A DNA stretch of 64,000 nucleotides, from the NCBI GenBank assembly GCA_001800315.1, contig MGVE01000010.1, positions 1 through 64,000 on the forward strand, in the 5' to 3' direction. The notes under the pieces are model-generated. The model saw only the letters and a list, made by a program, of their open reading frames with translations. It made no database searches and was not told where the DNA came from. This stretch comes from Elusimicrobia bacterium RIFOXYA2_FULL_47_53 (GTDB taxonomy: Bacteria > Elusimicrobiota > Endomicrobiia > Endomicrobiales > XYA2-FULL-47-53). Position 1 is the first letter of the stretch. Each line of letters starts with the position of its first letter. Made by a program: the position numbers and the translations under genes. Below are positions 1-9,191 of the stretch, one piece after another.

Positions 1-86
1 CGCGCGGACCCGTAGTGCTGATCAAACGAGCCATAACAACTCGCGGAAATAAGCATTGTCAATAATAATACAATTTTATTGTTCAT
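1..86 (-). CDS. Start of an exported protein (partial, cut by window edge)
   Basis: An ATG at 86 opens a minus-strand frame that runs off the window: MNNKIVLLLTMLISASCYGSF and on to DQHYGSAR. It is too short for the ORF track. The first 20 residues look like a signal peptide. The following residues recall the start of mature PorV/PorQ-type outer-membrane proteins such as the one at 10627-11502, but this is only a guess from a few residues. An AGGA about 12 nt upstream could be the ribosome site. It lies downstream of the FlgD-Ig protein at 218-655 on the same strand. Confidence 0.5.
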   Translation of the reverse strand, partial: MNNKIVLLLTMLISASCYGSFDQHYGSA

Positions 87-164
87 AGTTAATTTTGTCC
101 TGACTGTGTATTAAACTTGGGGCCTTGGGTGCTTAACAACCTGAGAGTATAGGAACTAACAGGT

Positions 165-212
165 GTTTACCACTTAACACTTACCACTTATCCCTTACCA
201 CTTATCACTGAA
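165..212. repeat. Short iterated intergenic repeat (TTACCACTTA type)
   Basis: TTACCACTTA/CTTATC units follow each other here (taccacttaacacttaccacttatcccttaccacttatcac). The same motif, in either orientation, recurs between other genes at 19900-19926, 44071-44102 and 44480-44504. It contains no ORF. Its function is unknown. Confidence 0.6.
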
Positions 213-217
213 CAAAG

Positions 218-655
218 TCATCTCGCCACAACGACAGAGCCGCTGAATATCTTGCCGTCCGCCTCAATCTGATAAAAATACACGCCTGAGGAGACAATAT
301 TTCCGTCTCTGTCTTTGCCGTCCCAGTAGAGTACCGTCTCGGTCTCGCGCGGCAGGCTGTCCTTTATGGACTCTCCGTCAATATTATAGATAGCCGACGA
401 AATCTCCGAATAATTCGGATTGTCAACCGTAATTTTTACGCGTGAAAAAGAAAGGTCGGTCTCGTCCGGAGAAAATACCTTTGGCTCAACTTTGGATACC
501 GCAAAATATTCCGCTGAGGGAGCCAGAAGAGCTGTTTGATTTGAGTAAGCGGGTACTGAAGATTGAGAGGCGGTCAAAGGAAAAGAAAACGGAATAATGG
601 ATACAACCAAAACCAGAAAGCGAACCGATGCGGATTTATAATATGATATTTTCAT
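218..655 (-). CDS. Secreted protein with C-terminal FlgD-Ig-like domain
   Basis: A 145-residue protein with a signal peptide (KSASVRFLVLVVSIIPFSFPLTA) and a C-terminal FlgD-like Ig domain ending YWDGKDRDGNIVSSGVYFY and then a hydrophobic strand. The same tail type (WDAKDKDGRRVHNGIYIY) closes the 632-residue protein at 11499-13397. In FCB-type and related candidate phyla such tails commonly cap secreted or surface proteins. Here there is almost nothing but the tail, so the protein may be a minimal surface adaptor or a truncated paralogue. The start is supported by AGGGAGCT just before ATG and by a consensus promoter at 736-764. Confidence 0.75.
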   Translation of the reverse strand: MKISYYKSASVRFLVLVVSIIPFSFPLTASQSSVPAYSNQTALLAPSAEYFAVSKVEPKVFSPDETDLSFSRVKITVDNPNYSEISSAIYNIDGESIKDSLPRETETVLYWDGKDRDGNIVSSGVYFYQIEADGKIFSGSVVVAR

Positions 656-735
656 AGCTCCCTGAATAAGAACAATGCGACGCCTAAATACCGATAAATC
701 ACGATAAAATAAGCATATTTTGCCTTTTCAGGAAA

Positions 736-764
736 AGTATAATCAATATTAGTCAAGTTGTCAA
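736..764 (-). promoter_or_regulatory. Sigma70-type promoter for the 218-655 gene
   Basis: On the minus strand TTGACA (759-764) and TATACT (736-741) are separated by 17 nt. This predicts transcription starting near 729 and a leader of about 74 nt. The rest of the gap 656-887 is AT-rich and holds no ORF. Confidence 0.6.
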
Positions 765-887
765 TAGTTTATTAGCAAATATATTGATTTTACCATTCAA
801 TATATATATTTGTTTCTGAACCGCTTAATAAAAAGGCTAAATTAACATCAAAATCTTCGGAACCTATTGGCGAGAAGCGGTAAAGCG

Positions 888-3257
888 TTATTTTACTATC
901 AGTTTTTCATCGGCATTTAAAAAGACAAAACCAATTAAGACACCGTCACGCTTCCTGATAAAGCTGACTTTCCCGGACTCGGTCCTGGCAGACCTGACCT
1001 TCCCCCTTATATACAGCTCGGCCCTTGAATTCAGGCAACCCGAAAGGCGCATAACAACAACGCCGCCCTTCGCGCTGATATCAAGAATCTCGGCCGTAGA
1101 ATACCTGAGCGTCAGGCCTCCCGGGAGAACAAGATTTAAAGGAAGGCACAATGATTTCCGTTTATCAATTTCAACAGCGCCGGAAGCGGGAAACGATGTT
1201 TTCTTCTTTTCCCCGGGCAAAACCATTTTAACCGATGTTTTCCTTGCTTCGTCGTGACAGTTAGCCAGAAATAGAAATCCGGAGCTCTCATTGCTTCTTA
1301 AGACCGTGTGAATATCGCGCGTTACCGTTATTGAAGGGCGCGCTCCGGCAAAGGATGCTATTTTCTCAGCGACATCCAGTTGATAGTCAAACATATGATT
1401 TATACCGAACCCGGCTATAACCGCCCTGCCCTTGCCGTATTCGGTTATAACTCCACAAGGATTACCGGCGGAATCTTTTGCGAAAACGCGCGCCTTATTT
1501 GAAACAGAAAAAAGGCTCATCTCGCCCTGAGCGAGATAGTCCCTGCCCTCCATATAATAAAACAAATTCTTGCTGAGCCGCTTTTCGGCCTTAACGCCGA
1601 GGCTCTCCGAAAGAACGGCGCATTCATCAAAACCCAGGGTTTTATCGGGAAGCCCGGGGTTAAGCACAAGGCTGCCGCCGCGAAAAACAAAATCGGCTAA
1701 TTTTTTCTGCGTCTGCTCGTCCATAAAGTCAAGCGAAAACACAAAAATTATTTTTTGAGCGAGCATTTCCTCAACGGAAGCTCTTTGCAGGTCCAGAAAG
1801 GAAAAGTTTATGTTAAGAAGCTGGATAAGCCGGACCATACCGTCGTAAAACAGCTGGGTTTTATTCCACTCCCAGGACTCAACCTGCGGTCCGGAGAGAT
1901 ATTCGGTAGTAAAAAGCGGAGGGTAAAAACCGACAGCCGCGTCGCATTTTTTCCGCGTTTTTGCCAACTGAGCGCCGAAAGTTTTAACCAGGCTTCCAAA
2001 ATCGGAAATCGGCTTGTAGTGGCTTTTAATTTCCCCTTTAGGGCCTACCGGCGCCTGCCACTCGTGGTAGGTTCCGAATGCCCCAAAGACCGGCTCGTTT
2101 TTGCCTCCGGAAAACATATAGCAGTTTAAAGCGTTTAACCCGTGAGCCGTGGAAATCTTAAGGTTAAGTTCCACATCCTGGGGATACAGCCTCGGCCTGT
2201 CGCGCATTATGCCAGTCTGCAGTTCAGCGCAGATGGAAGGGACTCCCGGGCTTGTTATCATCTTAACTACTTCCGATGTTATGGAAATATCATGAAAGTT
2301 TTCGTAATCCAGCCTGCGCATCTGATAAGCGCCGCCGAAAACTGTTTTCGGCTCAACCCCGGCGAAATCACGGAACATCATAGTTGTCATAGGGCTGTAA
2401 ATACCGCGGCCGCGGACATCAAAATCATAAAATTGCGGAATATTCGCCAGCACCGGCAAAGCTATCCCGTGTTTCTTCACATTTCTGTTCAGCAGGGCAA
2501 AATAGTTCGCGTAGTAATGCTGATAGAAGTTCATCCAGTCCCAGAGCATGACCTTGTTCTGCGAGTCCCGTCCGTCGGACGGCTGTCTGATCTCGGGAAA
2601 ATCTTTATAAGCGGTTTTATAAGCGGAATTTATATCGGCTATTCCGGCATACTTGTTTTTGAGAAAATCTGAGTACATTTTTTCGGTTTTTGGGCTGTAA
2701 TCGGCGGCCTTGTTGAGCCAATGCACCATGCCGATCTCATTGCAGAGCTGGACCAAAATGATATTGCCAGCGGGATATTGGTTCTCGCTGATAATGGGCA
2801 GGAGTTCATCGTGCCATTTTGAGGTAAAACTCTGGAAAGTATCGTTTAAATAACTCAGCAGAGTCACATGCGGCAGGTTAGTGACTTCTTTACCCTTTAC
2901 AAACACCTCGGGGTACTTTTCAAGCAGCCATGAGGGTATACCCTCGTTAACCATCTCGGCGTTGGAAACCGGGCCCACCCTGGCGATAAATTTAAGCCCT
3001 GCTTTCCGGACCTTTTTGAGATAGGCGAGCAGGTTTCTCTGCGGATGGGTTTTTCCGTCAAAATCAAAAACTCCTTCTTCAGGCTCGTGCCAGGACCACG
3101 GGATATAGGAACTGACAGTGTTAAGGCCGGCTCTTTTCGCGATAGCAAGATGCTTGTCCCACTGAGACGGCGCTATGCGGAAGTAGTGTATCTCGCCGGA
3201 ATAAACAAAAAACGGCTTTGAATCAAGCTCAAAACAATTGTTTTTTGCCTCAATCAT
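888..3257 (-). CDS. Glycoside hydrolase family 35-like beta-galactosidase
   Basis: A 789-residue protein whose N-terminal TIM barrel carries GH35 hallmarks: SGEIHYFRI near residue 20, the acid/base glutamate in VQLCNEIG (E174) and a likely nucleophile in CAELQTG (E345). GH35 enzymes remove terminal beta-galactosyl residues from oligosaccharides. A glutamine-amidotransferase-like fold and beta-sandwich domains probably make up the C-terminal half. No signal peptide is visible, so it should act in the cytoplasm on imported sugars. Start: ATG with GGAGA 8 nt upstream. A terminator separates it from the beta-barrel gene upstream, so it may be expressed by read-through or from its own promoter. 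The exact substrate cannot be read from sequence. Confidence 0.8.
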   Translation of the reverse strand: MIEAKNNCFELDSKPFFVYSGEIHYFRIAPSQWDKHLAIAKRAGLNTVSSYIPWSWHEPEEGVFDFDGKTHPQRNLLAYLKKVRKAGLKFIARVGPVSNAEMVNEGIPSWLLEKYPEVFVKGKEVTNLPHVTLLSYLNDTFQSFTSKWHDELLPIISENQYPAGNIILVQLCNEIGMVHWLNKAADYSPKTEKMYSDFLKNKYAGIADINSAYKTAYKDFPEIRQPSDGRDSQNKVMLWDWMNFYQHYYANYFALLNRNVKKHGIALPVLANIPQFYDFDVRGRGIYSPMTTMMFRDFAGVEPKTVFGGAYQMRRLDYENFHDISITSEVVKMITSPGVPSICAELQTGIMRDRPRLYPQDVELNLKISTAHGLNALNCYMFSGGKNEPVFGAFGTYHEWQAPVGPKGEIKSHYKPISDFGSLVKTFGAQLAKTRKKCDAAVGFYPPLFTTEYLSGPQVESWEWNKTQLFYDGMVRLIQLLNINFSFLDLQRASVEEMLAQKIIFVFSLDFMDEQTQKKLADFVFRGGSLVLNPGLPDKTLGFDECAVLSESLGVKAEKRLSKNLFYYMEGRDYLAQGEMSLFSVSNKARVFAKDSAGNPCGVITEYGKGRAVIAGFGINHMFDYQLDVAEKIASFAGARPSITVTRDIHTVLRSNESSGFLFLANCHDEARKTSVKMVLPGEKKKTSFPASGAVEIDKRKSLCLPLNLVLPGGLTLRYSTAEILDISAKGGVVVMRLSGCLNSRAELYIRGKVRSARTESGKVSFIRKRDGVLIGFVFLNADEKLIVK

Positions 3258-3271
3258 ACAGTTTTCTCCAA

Positions 3272-3306
3272 TAAAAACAGGGCAGAGAGTTTCCGCTCTG
3301 CCCTGG
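3272..3306 (-). terminator. Rho-independent terminator after the beta-barrel gene
   Basis: Perfect 10-bp arms CAGGGCAGAG/CTCTGCCCTG around an 8-nt loop, followed on the minus strand by TTTTTATT. It lies directly downstream of the 3323-5890 gene and just upstream of the GH35 start. Confidence 0.8.
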
Positions 3307-3322
3307 CCTTAACATATAATTC

Positions 3323-5890
3323 TTAGAATGTCAGCTCAAAGGACACTTTCGTGAAGTTGTCATCAAAGGGATAACCGGCCGGCTCCCATGCTCTTTCCGG
3401 ATACCTTGAGGTCTTATATTCCGCGAACAGCTTCGCGTTGGAACTCATATAATATTCATACCTCACATTAAGCCAGTTGAAAAAATACTTCGCCCATGTA
3501 TCCTGGTCTTCAGCTTCGGAATAAAACATCTTAAACCATACGGCCGTTTTTGAACTGATTTGATTTCTCAAATACAGCTCGCTCTTGCTGACTATGGTAT
3601 TTCTAAGGCCTCCGGTGGTGAACCCCGTCACAAAACCAGACCTGCTTGAAGCATAATCATACTTTTCGCGGGTTCTTTCAAAACTCAGGGTTACATCCAG
3701 CCCGGCATAACCGTAATAACCCACGCCAAAATTTGAACGGTATTTAAAATATTTATTGTTTGAAAGCCTGGTAAGGTCGTCATAGGCGGTAAAGAGCTGG
3801 AACCCGTTATATTTTTCCGTCAGCTGGATATTATACCCTTTCTGGTCTGCGTCGGAATCATCAAACCACGCCGGTTCCTTCCTGAAAGAAGGCTTGTATT
3901 CTGTGCCTACAAAACGGTATTCCATGGAGAGAATAGACCCGGGCAGGAACAACTCATTTGCTTCAATCTTGCCTCTGTACATAGGGTCAAAAAGCTTTAT
4001 CGTCTGAGGATACTGATTACTGTAAAGCCAAACAGTGGGAGCATTGACATTATAAACACCGTACGCGTACTGCTCAAAGCTGTCCCAGCCAGCGTCCACC
4101 TCAAGCTGGATCGTTTTATCCATGAACCAGTGCCAGAGTTCCATATTGGCCACTGAATCTCTGTAAAGAGACCTGATATCCACGCTGTTGGTTTCCGTAA
4201 GCGTCCCGTTTGAAACCCGTGAGGCGTTTTCAACTTTTCCGGAAGCGTAGTCATGAACTCCATATAGAACCAATTTTGTGTCGGGATAATAGCTTATCCA
4301 GCGTGTGCCGAGCACATACGAATCGTTAGGCCGGTTAATGTAAAAAGCATGATAGTTAAATCTGTCAATATCGCCTTCAACTGTCGCTCCTTTCCAGCCG
4401 TATCCGCCCAGAGAAGGAAGCGAGAATGTGTATTTAGAATATTCAACCCAGATATTTCCGATCGTGATATTGGTCAAATAAAAATTCAAATTATTGCCCA
4501 TAACCTGAATAGACGGAAAATTGGCCGCTGGCGCCTGAGCCACATAAACTATCCTGCCGGAATCGTCATCGGCATTCTTCAGATAGACCGAATCACTGAA
4601 ATTCTGGCTTACGCTGGCGAACTCAAAGCGGCCTGAATAATCCCCGGCTTTCGCGCTGGCGACCAGCTTAGCCCAGTGAGTCATCCTCTGGGCTTCTTCG
4701 GGAGTCTGCATAAACTCCGAATAAATCACGCCGCTAAGGTCAACATTTCCTATTGAGGGCACCGCAAGCCTTAACTTTTCCACGACGGCCGGAGGAGTGG
4801 CCAGCGTGGCGTTTAATCCCACTCCGGAAATATAAAACTGGTCAACCCAGACCTTACCGCTGGACGATGCCCCGGTCTTGTTCCATACGCCTATTTCGTA
4901 ACCCTTAACTGCCGAAATATCCGGAATCTGAGGAGCATTATTGGAAACTGAAACTAATTTAAAATCCGAAATTTTTGAGGCCAGCAAAACCCATTTCGTG
5001 GATTTCATGGCGTTATAGTCGTCATAACTCCACATATTGCCCTGAGCGTCAAACAGGCTTATTCTGAAAACATTGTCGGAACCGTCGCCCTTTATCCATA
5101 TTTTAATATCTTCAGCGCCGTTCCAGTCAAGGCCGTCGGCGGACTGCCACACGGCAGAAACCCAGGTATTAACAACATTAGACAAATAATAGCTCATCTC
5201 CATTGAATAATCGCCGTCATGCAAAAGCCTTGAAGACTGCAGGCTCAGAGAGGAGTCGTTGCCTGTTTTAACATTGTAAAAGTCGTTGGTGTTCACCCTC
5301 TCAAACCCGTCTATCAACACCTTATTTGATCTTTTGATGTTAGCTTCTGGAGTTTCCGTCACCTTTTGTTTAATTTCAGCTTCGCCCTCAAAACCGACAT
5401 CATCAATAAATATGACCCCGCTGACCTGAATATCGTTGAAAATAAAGCTTATGTTATCTATTGACTCGGTCCTGACATCAACAAACGAGGAGAGAGGTAT
5501 TTTTACTTTCTGCCAATCCATAGTAACATCAAAATAAGCGTTGGTGGGAATCTTCTTCTCCAGGCCGTTTTTATCTTTCATGCTTATTTCAAACTGTTCT
5601 CCGCCTATTTCTCCTTTGATGAAAAAAGACAGAAACTCCTGTTTTGAAGCGTCATAATTTTTTAGCGGCAGGCCGAAACCCGCATAACCTCCGTCAACGA
5701 TATTGTATTTTATCATTGTCACCTTGTCGCGCTCCCGGCCGGCGTCAACCGGACCGGCATTAAAAACGCTTCCCTTGTCGTCCTTAAATTGAAAGGGGTA
5801 AGGATTGGTTTTATCAAAATCAGAAACTATGGCAGCTCCAGCAGCTGATGTGATCAGAAGGAAGACCAAAGCATACGCCAATCGATTCAT
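3323..5890 (-). CDS. Outer-membrane beta-barrel protein with two CIA30/CBM11-like domains
   Basis: An 855-residue protein with a signal peptide (MNRLAYALVFLLITSAAGAA). Two jelly-roll domains of the CIA30/CBM11 type follow, about 22-170 (ending SGVIFIDDVGFEG) and 190-355 (ending GKVWVDQFYISGV). The rest has alternating beta-strands rich in Tyr, Phe and Trp and ends in KVSFELTF, an aromatic C-terminus typical of BAM-inserted barrels. It probably displays carbohydrate-binding domains at an outer-membrane barrel for glycan capture. It sits 2 nt after the glycoamylase-like gene at 5893, in the same operon, and is followed by a strong terminator. Ligand unknown. Confidence 0.7.
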   Translation of the reverse strand: MNRLAYALVFLLITSAAGAAIVSDFDKTNPYPFQFKDDKGSVFNAGPVDAGRERDKVTMIKYNIVDGGYAGFGLPLKNYDASKQEFLSFFIKGEIGGEQFEISMKDKNGLEKKIPTNAYFDVTMDWQKVKIPLSSFVDVRTESIDNISFIFNDIQVSGVIFIDDVGFEGEAEIKQKVTETPEANIKRSNKVLIDGFERVNTNDFYNVKTGNDSSLSLQSSRLLHDGDYSMEMSYYLSNVVNTWVSAVWQSADGLDWNGAEDIKIWIKGDGSDNVFRISLFDAQGNMWSYDDYNAMKSTKWVLLASKISDFKLVSVSNNAPQIPDISAVKGYEIGVWNKTGASSSGKVWVDQFYISGVGLNATLATPPAVVEKLRLAVPSIGNVDLSGVIYSEFMQTPEEAQRMTHWAKLVASAKAGDYSGRFEFASVSQNFSDSVYLKNADDDSGRIVYVAQAPAANFPSIQVMGNNLNFYLTNITIGNIWVEYSKYTFSLPSLGGYGWKGATVEGDIDRFNYHAFYINRPNDSYVLGTRWISYYPDTKLVLYGVHDYASGKVENASRVSNGTLTETNSVDIRSLYRDSVANMELWHWFMDKTIQLEVDAGWDSFEQYAYGVYNVNAPTVWLYSNQYPQTIKLFDPMYRGKIEANELFLPGSILSMEYRFVGTEYKPSFRKEPAWFDDSDADQKGYNIQLTEKYNGFQLFTAYDDLTRLSNNKYFKYRSNFGVGYYGYAGLDVTLSFERTREKYDYASSRSGFVTGFTTGGLRNTIVSKSELYLRNQISSKTAVWFKMFYSEAEDQDTWAKYFFNWLNVRYEYYMSSNAKLFAEYKTSRYPERAWEPAGYPFDDNFTKVSFELTF

Positions 5891-5892
5891 TT

Positions 5893-7167
5893 TTATTCTC
5901 CTTGGGGGTCGGCCGAATTGCCGCTTTCATTATTATCGGTCTTAAAACACGCCGAGAGCCATCTTTGAACAGCCGGATGGCGCATAAAATACTTCCAGAC
6001 AAAACCTGAACGGTAATTCTCTATCATAAGCAAACTTATCCCCTGGTCAATGCCGAGATATTCATCGCACCACCAGTCGGCTTTAAGGTTAAAACTGTCC
6101 TTAAAACCATATTTGCCGTACAGCTCTGAACCATACTCGTCATACATAGTGCGAAGCGCTTCTAAGCAGAGTTCCGGAGCAAACGGCATTGACCCCGCGG
6201 CAGCTGAAGGAGCTATAGTGCCGTCGCAGTAAGAACTGCCCGGACCACCGCCATATCCCTTGTAGCCCCGGGGACCTATGGAAGCTGTAAGGCCCCACAC
6301 ATCTTGCGCAAAGCCCGGAAACTTGGCGGCGTTGTCAATACAATACTGCCTGTTTGCAAGCGTCGCCTGGACCGAGTTTTCCCAGTAATCCGCGTATAAA
6401 TCTTTTTTGCCCCTGAAATCAATCCAGGCATGGCTGTATTGATAGACGAACAGGGAGCCTGTGGGGCAGTAAATAAAATTATATTTTCCGTACCTGCCGT
6501 AATTTCTTGACCACGCGTGCCAGCAGGACCTCGGTATCGGGTTCGTGGGAGAGCCTATGGCAAGCGCGTAGAGTATCATGGCCTCATTATAGCTGTCCCA
6601 GTAGTATTGAAGAAACCCGTTTTCCGGGGTATACCCCATACACAGGACTTTTTTTCCCTTAAGCATCCACTTCCAGTCCACGCGCTCGTAAATTTCATTC
6701 GCGAGCGTATCTATCTCGCTGCCCTTGAAATATTCGCCGGCGGTAAGCGCTCCGGCGATAAAAAGAGCCGTATCAATGGAAGAAACCTCTGAATTCCACT
6801 CTCTCTGGCCTGTCTCCATGTCAAGAAAATGATAAAAGAAACCGTGTTCATTGGGCACGCTATTCTTAAAGGCCCTCAGCGTCCTGACTATCCTTATGTA
6901 CGCCTCGTTTTTGGGGATCCATTTATTCTCTACGCCTATGCAAAGAGCTGTAAGGGCAAAACCCACGGCAGCTATGCTGGAGGGTTTCTCCTCGGAAGAG
7001 CCGTCACGCACCATGCCATTATCCGGGTTTGACTGCTCCATAAAATAGGCGAAGGTATCTTTTGATACCATATCCAGAAACTCGGCGTCAGTCATCCTGG
7101 GAAACGCGGAACCGGCAGACAGCGCGATAAAAAGAACTGCTATAATGGGCCCGCGGCTATTTTTCAC
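5893..7167 (-). CDS. Glycoamylase-domain (GH144-like) exported glycosidase
   Basis: The C-terminal two-thirds match the glycoamylase domain (PF10091) seen in GH144 endo-beta-1,2-glucanases: YSHAWIDFRGK, GLTASIGPRGYKGYGGGP, APSAAAGSMPFAPE and DQGISLLMIENYR. The ORF can be extended to an ATG at 7227, but this would overlap the upstream gene by 71 nt. A GTG at 7167 starts directly before the signal peptide (KNSRGPIIAVLFIALSAGSAFP) and gives an 11-nt overlap with 7157-7822, so I chose it (425 residues). It should act in the periplasm on a beta-glucan; beta-1,2-glucan is a family-based guess. Translation is probably coupled to the HAMP protein gene. Confidence 0.8.
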   Translation of the reverse strand: MKNSRGPIIAVLFIALSAGSAFPRMTDAEFLDMVSKDTFAYFMEQSNPDNGMVRDGSSEEKPSSIAAVGFALTALCIGVENKWIPKNEAYIRIVRTLRAFKNSVPNEHGFFYHFLDMETGQREWNSEVSSIDTALFIAGALTAGEYFKGSEIDTLANEIYERVDWKWMLKGKKVLCMGYTPENGFLQYYWDSYNEAMILYALAIGSPTNPIPRSCWHAWSRNYGRYGKYNFIYCPTGSLFVYQYSHAWIDFRGKKDLYADYWENSVQATLANRQYCIDNAAKFPGFAQDVWGLTASIGPRGYKGYGGGPGSSYCDGTIAPSAAAGSMPFAPELCLEALRTMYDEYGSELYGKYGFKDSFNLKADWWCDEYLGIDQGISLLMIENYRSGFVWKYFMRHPAVQRWLSACFKTDNNESGNSADPQGE

Positions 7168-7822
7168 TTTGAATTTTATATTTTGAGGCTGCCAGCTCAA
7201 TCTCGGACAGAATACTGTTTCTCTCATCGTCAGACCCTGAAACCCTGAGAGCTTTTGCCGCGTCCCTTGTCAGCGTAACAAAATCCGAAAATAAAGTAAC
7301 CAGAGCTTTTATTTCAGCCGCAAGGTCCTTGAGCTCGTCTTTACTCCTAAGCGAATAATTGCCGGTGAGGTCTCCCGAAGCAACGGCGCCGAGATTTTTC
7401 TTTAGTCTGTAAATTGGGCCGGCAAACCTGTGAGAAAGCACAAGGCTGCTGATAATAATGAATATAAATAAGGCCGACAAAAGCGGAATGAGGTTTTTGT
7501 TGGTGCGCACAAGGATCTTATTGAGCACATTGCGCTGATGCTGGCTGAGCATCTTTGCCTCTTGTTTCATAAAGGGCACAACTTCAATGGCCTGCCTGGT
7601 TCTGGCGGCCTCGTACTCCCGCATTCTTGTTACGGTCTGCAGGTCCTCGTTTAATCTGACTTCAGAAAACTCCCTTGTGACGGACCGCCAAATTCCCACA
7701 TAAACTCCGGCGCCGATAATAAGGGCGAACACCAGAAGAAAAACCACATTGAAAAACACATATTTAACCTGGATGGCGGGCTCAATCCATATTCTGCTGC
7801 GCTTGTATTCACTGTTTCCCAT
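7157..7822 (-). CDS. HAMP-domain membrane protein without output domain
   Basis: A 221-residue protein with TM1 near residues 20-45 (YVFFNVVFLLVFALIIGAGVYVG), a short helical sensor region of about 65 residues, TM2 near 110-130 (LIPLLSALFIFIIISSLVL) and a HAMP domain (FAGPIYRLKKNLGAVASGDLT). It stops soon after a helical tail, so it has neither a kinase nor a methyl-accepting domain. AAGGAG precedes the ATG. It lies inside the carbohydrate operon between a CBM9 protein and a glycosidase. It may transmit an envelope signal to a partner encoded elsewhere, or serve as a structural membrane anchor. Confidence 0.75.
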   Translation of the reverse strand: MGNSEYKRSRIWIEPAIQVKYVFFNVVFLLVFALIIGAGVYVGIWRSVTREFSEVRLNEDLQTVTRMREYEAARTRQAIEVVPFMKQEAKMLSQHQRNVLNKILVRTNKNLIPLLSALFIFIIISSLVLSHRFAGPIYRLKKNLGAVASGDLTGNYSLRSKDELKDLAAEIKALVTLFSDFVTLTRDAAKALRVSGSDDERNSILSEIELAASKYKIQSEK

Positions 7823-7880
7823 AAAAACTCCTTATTAAATTCCAATCATTCAGCATCAGGGGCTCAGCAGGAAGAATCAA

Positions 7881-9107
7881 TCACTTCAGCGAAAGCACTC
7901 CCAGCAAAATCTTGTCTTCCTTTGGAATATAACACCAGTTGACTTTAGCCTGCGTATTATCATTATAGTCAAGGTCGTGAATAGCCACGGTAACACCTAT
8001 CTTACCGCCTTTTTTGGGATTAACACCTAAGTAGTCCCACCTGATAGCGGCTTCAATCTGGTAGCCCCTGTCCCAATCCAGCTCCCCGATAACTGAAGCC
8101 GTAGTAATATTTTTTCCTCCGTCGCTTCCCTGGAACCAGGCCCAGGATTGAGGCTTGCCATCGGCGCCGGTGGGAGCAAACCCAATCTGAAAATACGCTG
8201 TATTCCCCCAGATAAGGCCTTTATTGCCCGGGTCTATGTAGAGCTCAACGCAATCTTCCTGCCAAATATTGGCGCCGTTTTCCCGGCAGAAAATCTGATC
8301 GTCTATGACTCTCGCGGAAAAATACAGGTACTCGTAGTCCCATAGGAATGAGGCGGTTACATTAAGGTCCTGCGGCGAATCAATTTCGCCCGACTCCAGC
8401 TTCTTTAAAGGGTCAAAACTGATAGATTTAGGCGATTCCCAGTCGTTCAGGTTACCGTCAATCGCGAGCACCTGATCTTTTCTTAAACTCGCCGCGGAGG
8501 CTTTCAGTTGATCCGGTTCGGCGGCAAAGTAAATATAATCAATGTAAATAGCTCCGGATTTTCTTGTAGCCGTCTCATTAAAAACAAAAACCAGTTCCTT
8601 CATTGAGGACCAGTCCGATATATCCTTAAAAACCGAAAGGGGTATAATGAACCTGCCCCATTCGTCTGTAATGCCCTGGAGAAGATATTTTGAGCTCTGA
8701 CGGAGATTCTTCAATTCAAGCGAAACAGCCTTTGTAAAACCTTCCTGTTTGTCTCCCTTTATATACATAACGAGGTATTTAAAATCCTCAAGATTAGCGT
8801 TGTTAAGCTGCGTAAAATATCCGTTTGAAGCAATATTTGGAAATTCGTTTACATAGGTCCTTGAAGTGCTTATATCGTAGCTGAGTTTTAAGGCGTGGCC
8901 GGTGCCCTCAAGAGCGTTTTGCGCGCTGAAAACGGAAACACAATACTGCTCCGTATCTTTTGGATTGCAGTTCCAGCAGCCGGTATTTCCGCCAAGCACA
9001 TTGGTAAGTTTAGCGGAGTTAAAATCGTCAACCAGAAGCCGCATGGCGGCATCGGCTTTGCCGGCGACAAACATTGAGGCAATAAGAACGGCGATGAGAA
9101 ATCTCAT
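7881..9107 (-). CDS. Exported CIA30-like plus CBM9-like carbohydrate-binding protein
   Basis: 408 residues. A signal peptide (MRFLIAVLIASMFVAGKADA) is followed by a CIA30/CBM11-like domain (about 22-190, LLVDDFNSAKLTN to GAIYIDYIYFA) and a C-terminal CBM9-type domain (about 210-408) with AIDGNLNDWESP, ASFLWDYEYLYFSARV, EDCVELYIDP and IEAAIRWDYLG. CBM9 domains bind reducing ends of glucans or xylans in some enzymes; here no catalytic domain is attached, so binding or cell-surface retention is likely. It is in the same operon as the beta-barrel and glycoamylase genes. Confidence 0.8.
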   Translation of the reverse strand: MRFLIAVLIASMFVAGKADAAMRLLVDDFNSAKLTNVLGGNTGCWNCNPKDTEQYCVSVFSAQNALEGTGHALKLSYDISTSRTYVNEFPNIASNGYFTQLNNANLEDFKYLVMYIKGDKQEGFTKAVSLELKNLRQSSKYLLQGITDEWGRFIIPLSVFKDISDWSSMKELVFVFNETATRKSGAIYIDYIYFAAEPDQLKASAASLRKDQVLAIDGNLNDWESPKSISFDPLKKLESGEIDSPQDLNVTASFLWDYEYLYFSARVIDDQIFCRENGANIWQEDCVELYIDPGNKGLIWGNTAYFQIGFAPTGADGKPQSWAWFQGSDGGKNITTASVIGELDWDRGYQIEAAIRWDYLGVNPKKGGKIGVTVAIHDLDYNDNTQAKVNWCYIPKEDKILLGVLSLK

Positions 9108-9121
9108 TAATTAATACGAAA

Positions 9122-9177
9122 GAGGCTGCAAAGCATCCAGCCCGCGCACGGGGCGCGAATCCGGGCTTTGCAGCCTC
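9122..9177 (-). terminator. Long stem-loop between two operon genes
   Basis: Perfect 12-bp arms GAGGCTGCAAAG/CTTTGCAGCCTC with an inner GC-rich hairpin (CCCGCGC/GCGCG). It follows the 9192-9836 gene and precedes 7881-9107. The T-run is weak (TTTCG), so it may be a partial terminator or an mRNA-processing or stability element that sets a step in expression. Confidence 0.6.
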
Positions 9178-9191
9178 AAATCGTAATATCC

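Noticed and set aside
165-212. CRISPR array
   Set aside because: The units are about 10 nt, degenerate and without spacers of constant length; no cas genes are present.
1755-2672. Plus-strand ORFs of 124 and 176 residues
   Set aside because: They lie antisense within the GH35 gene, have no domain-like sequence and no ribosome sites.
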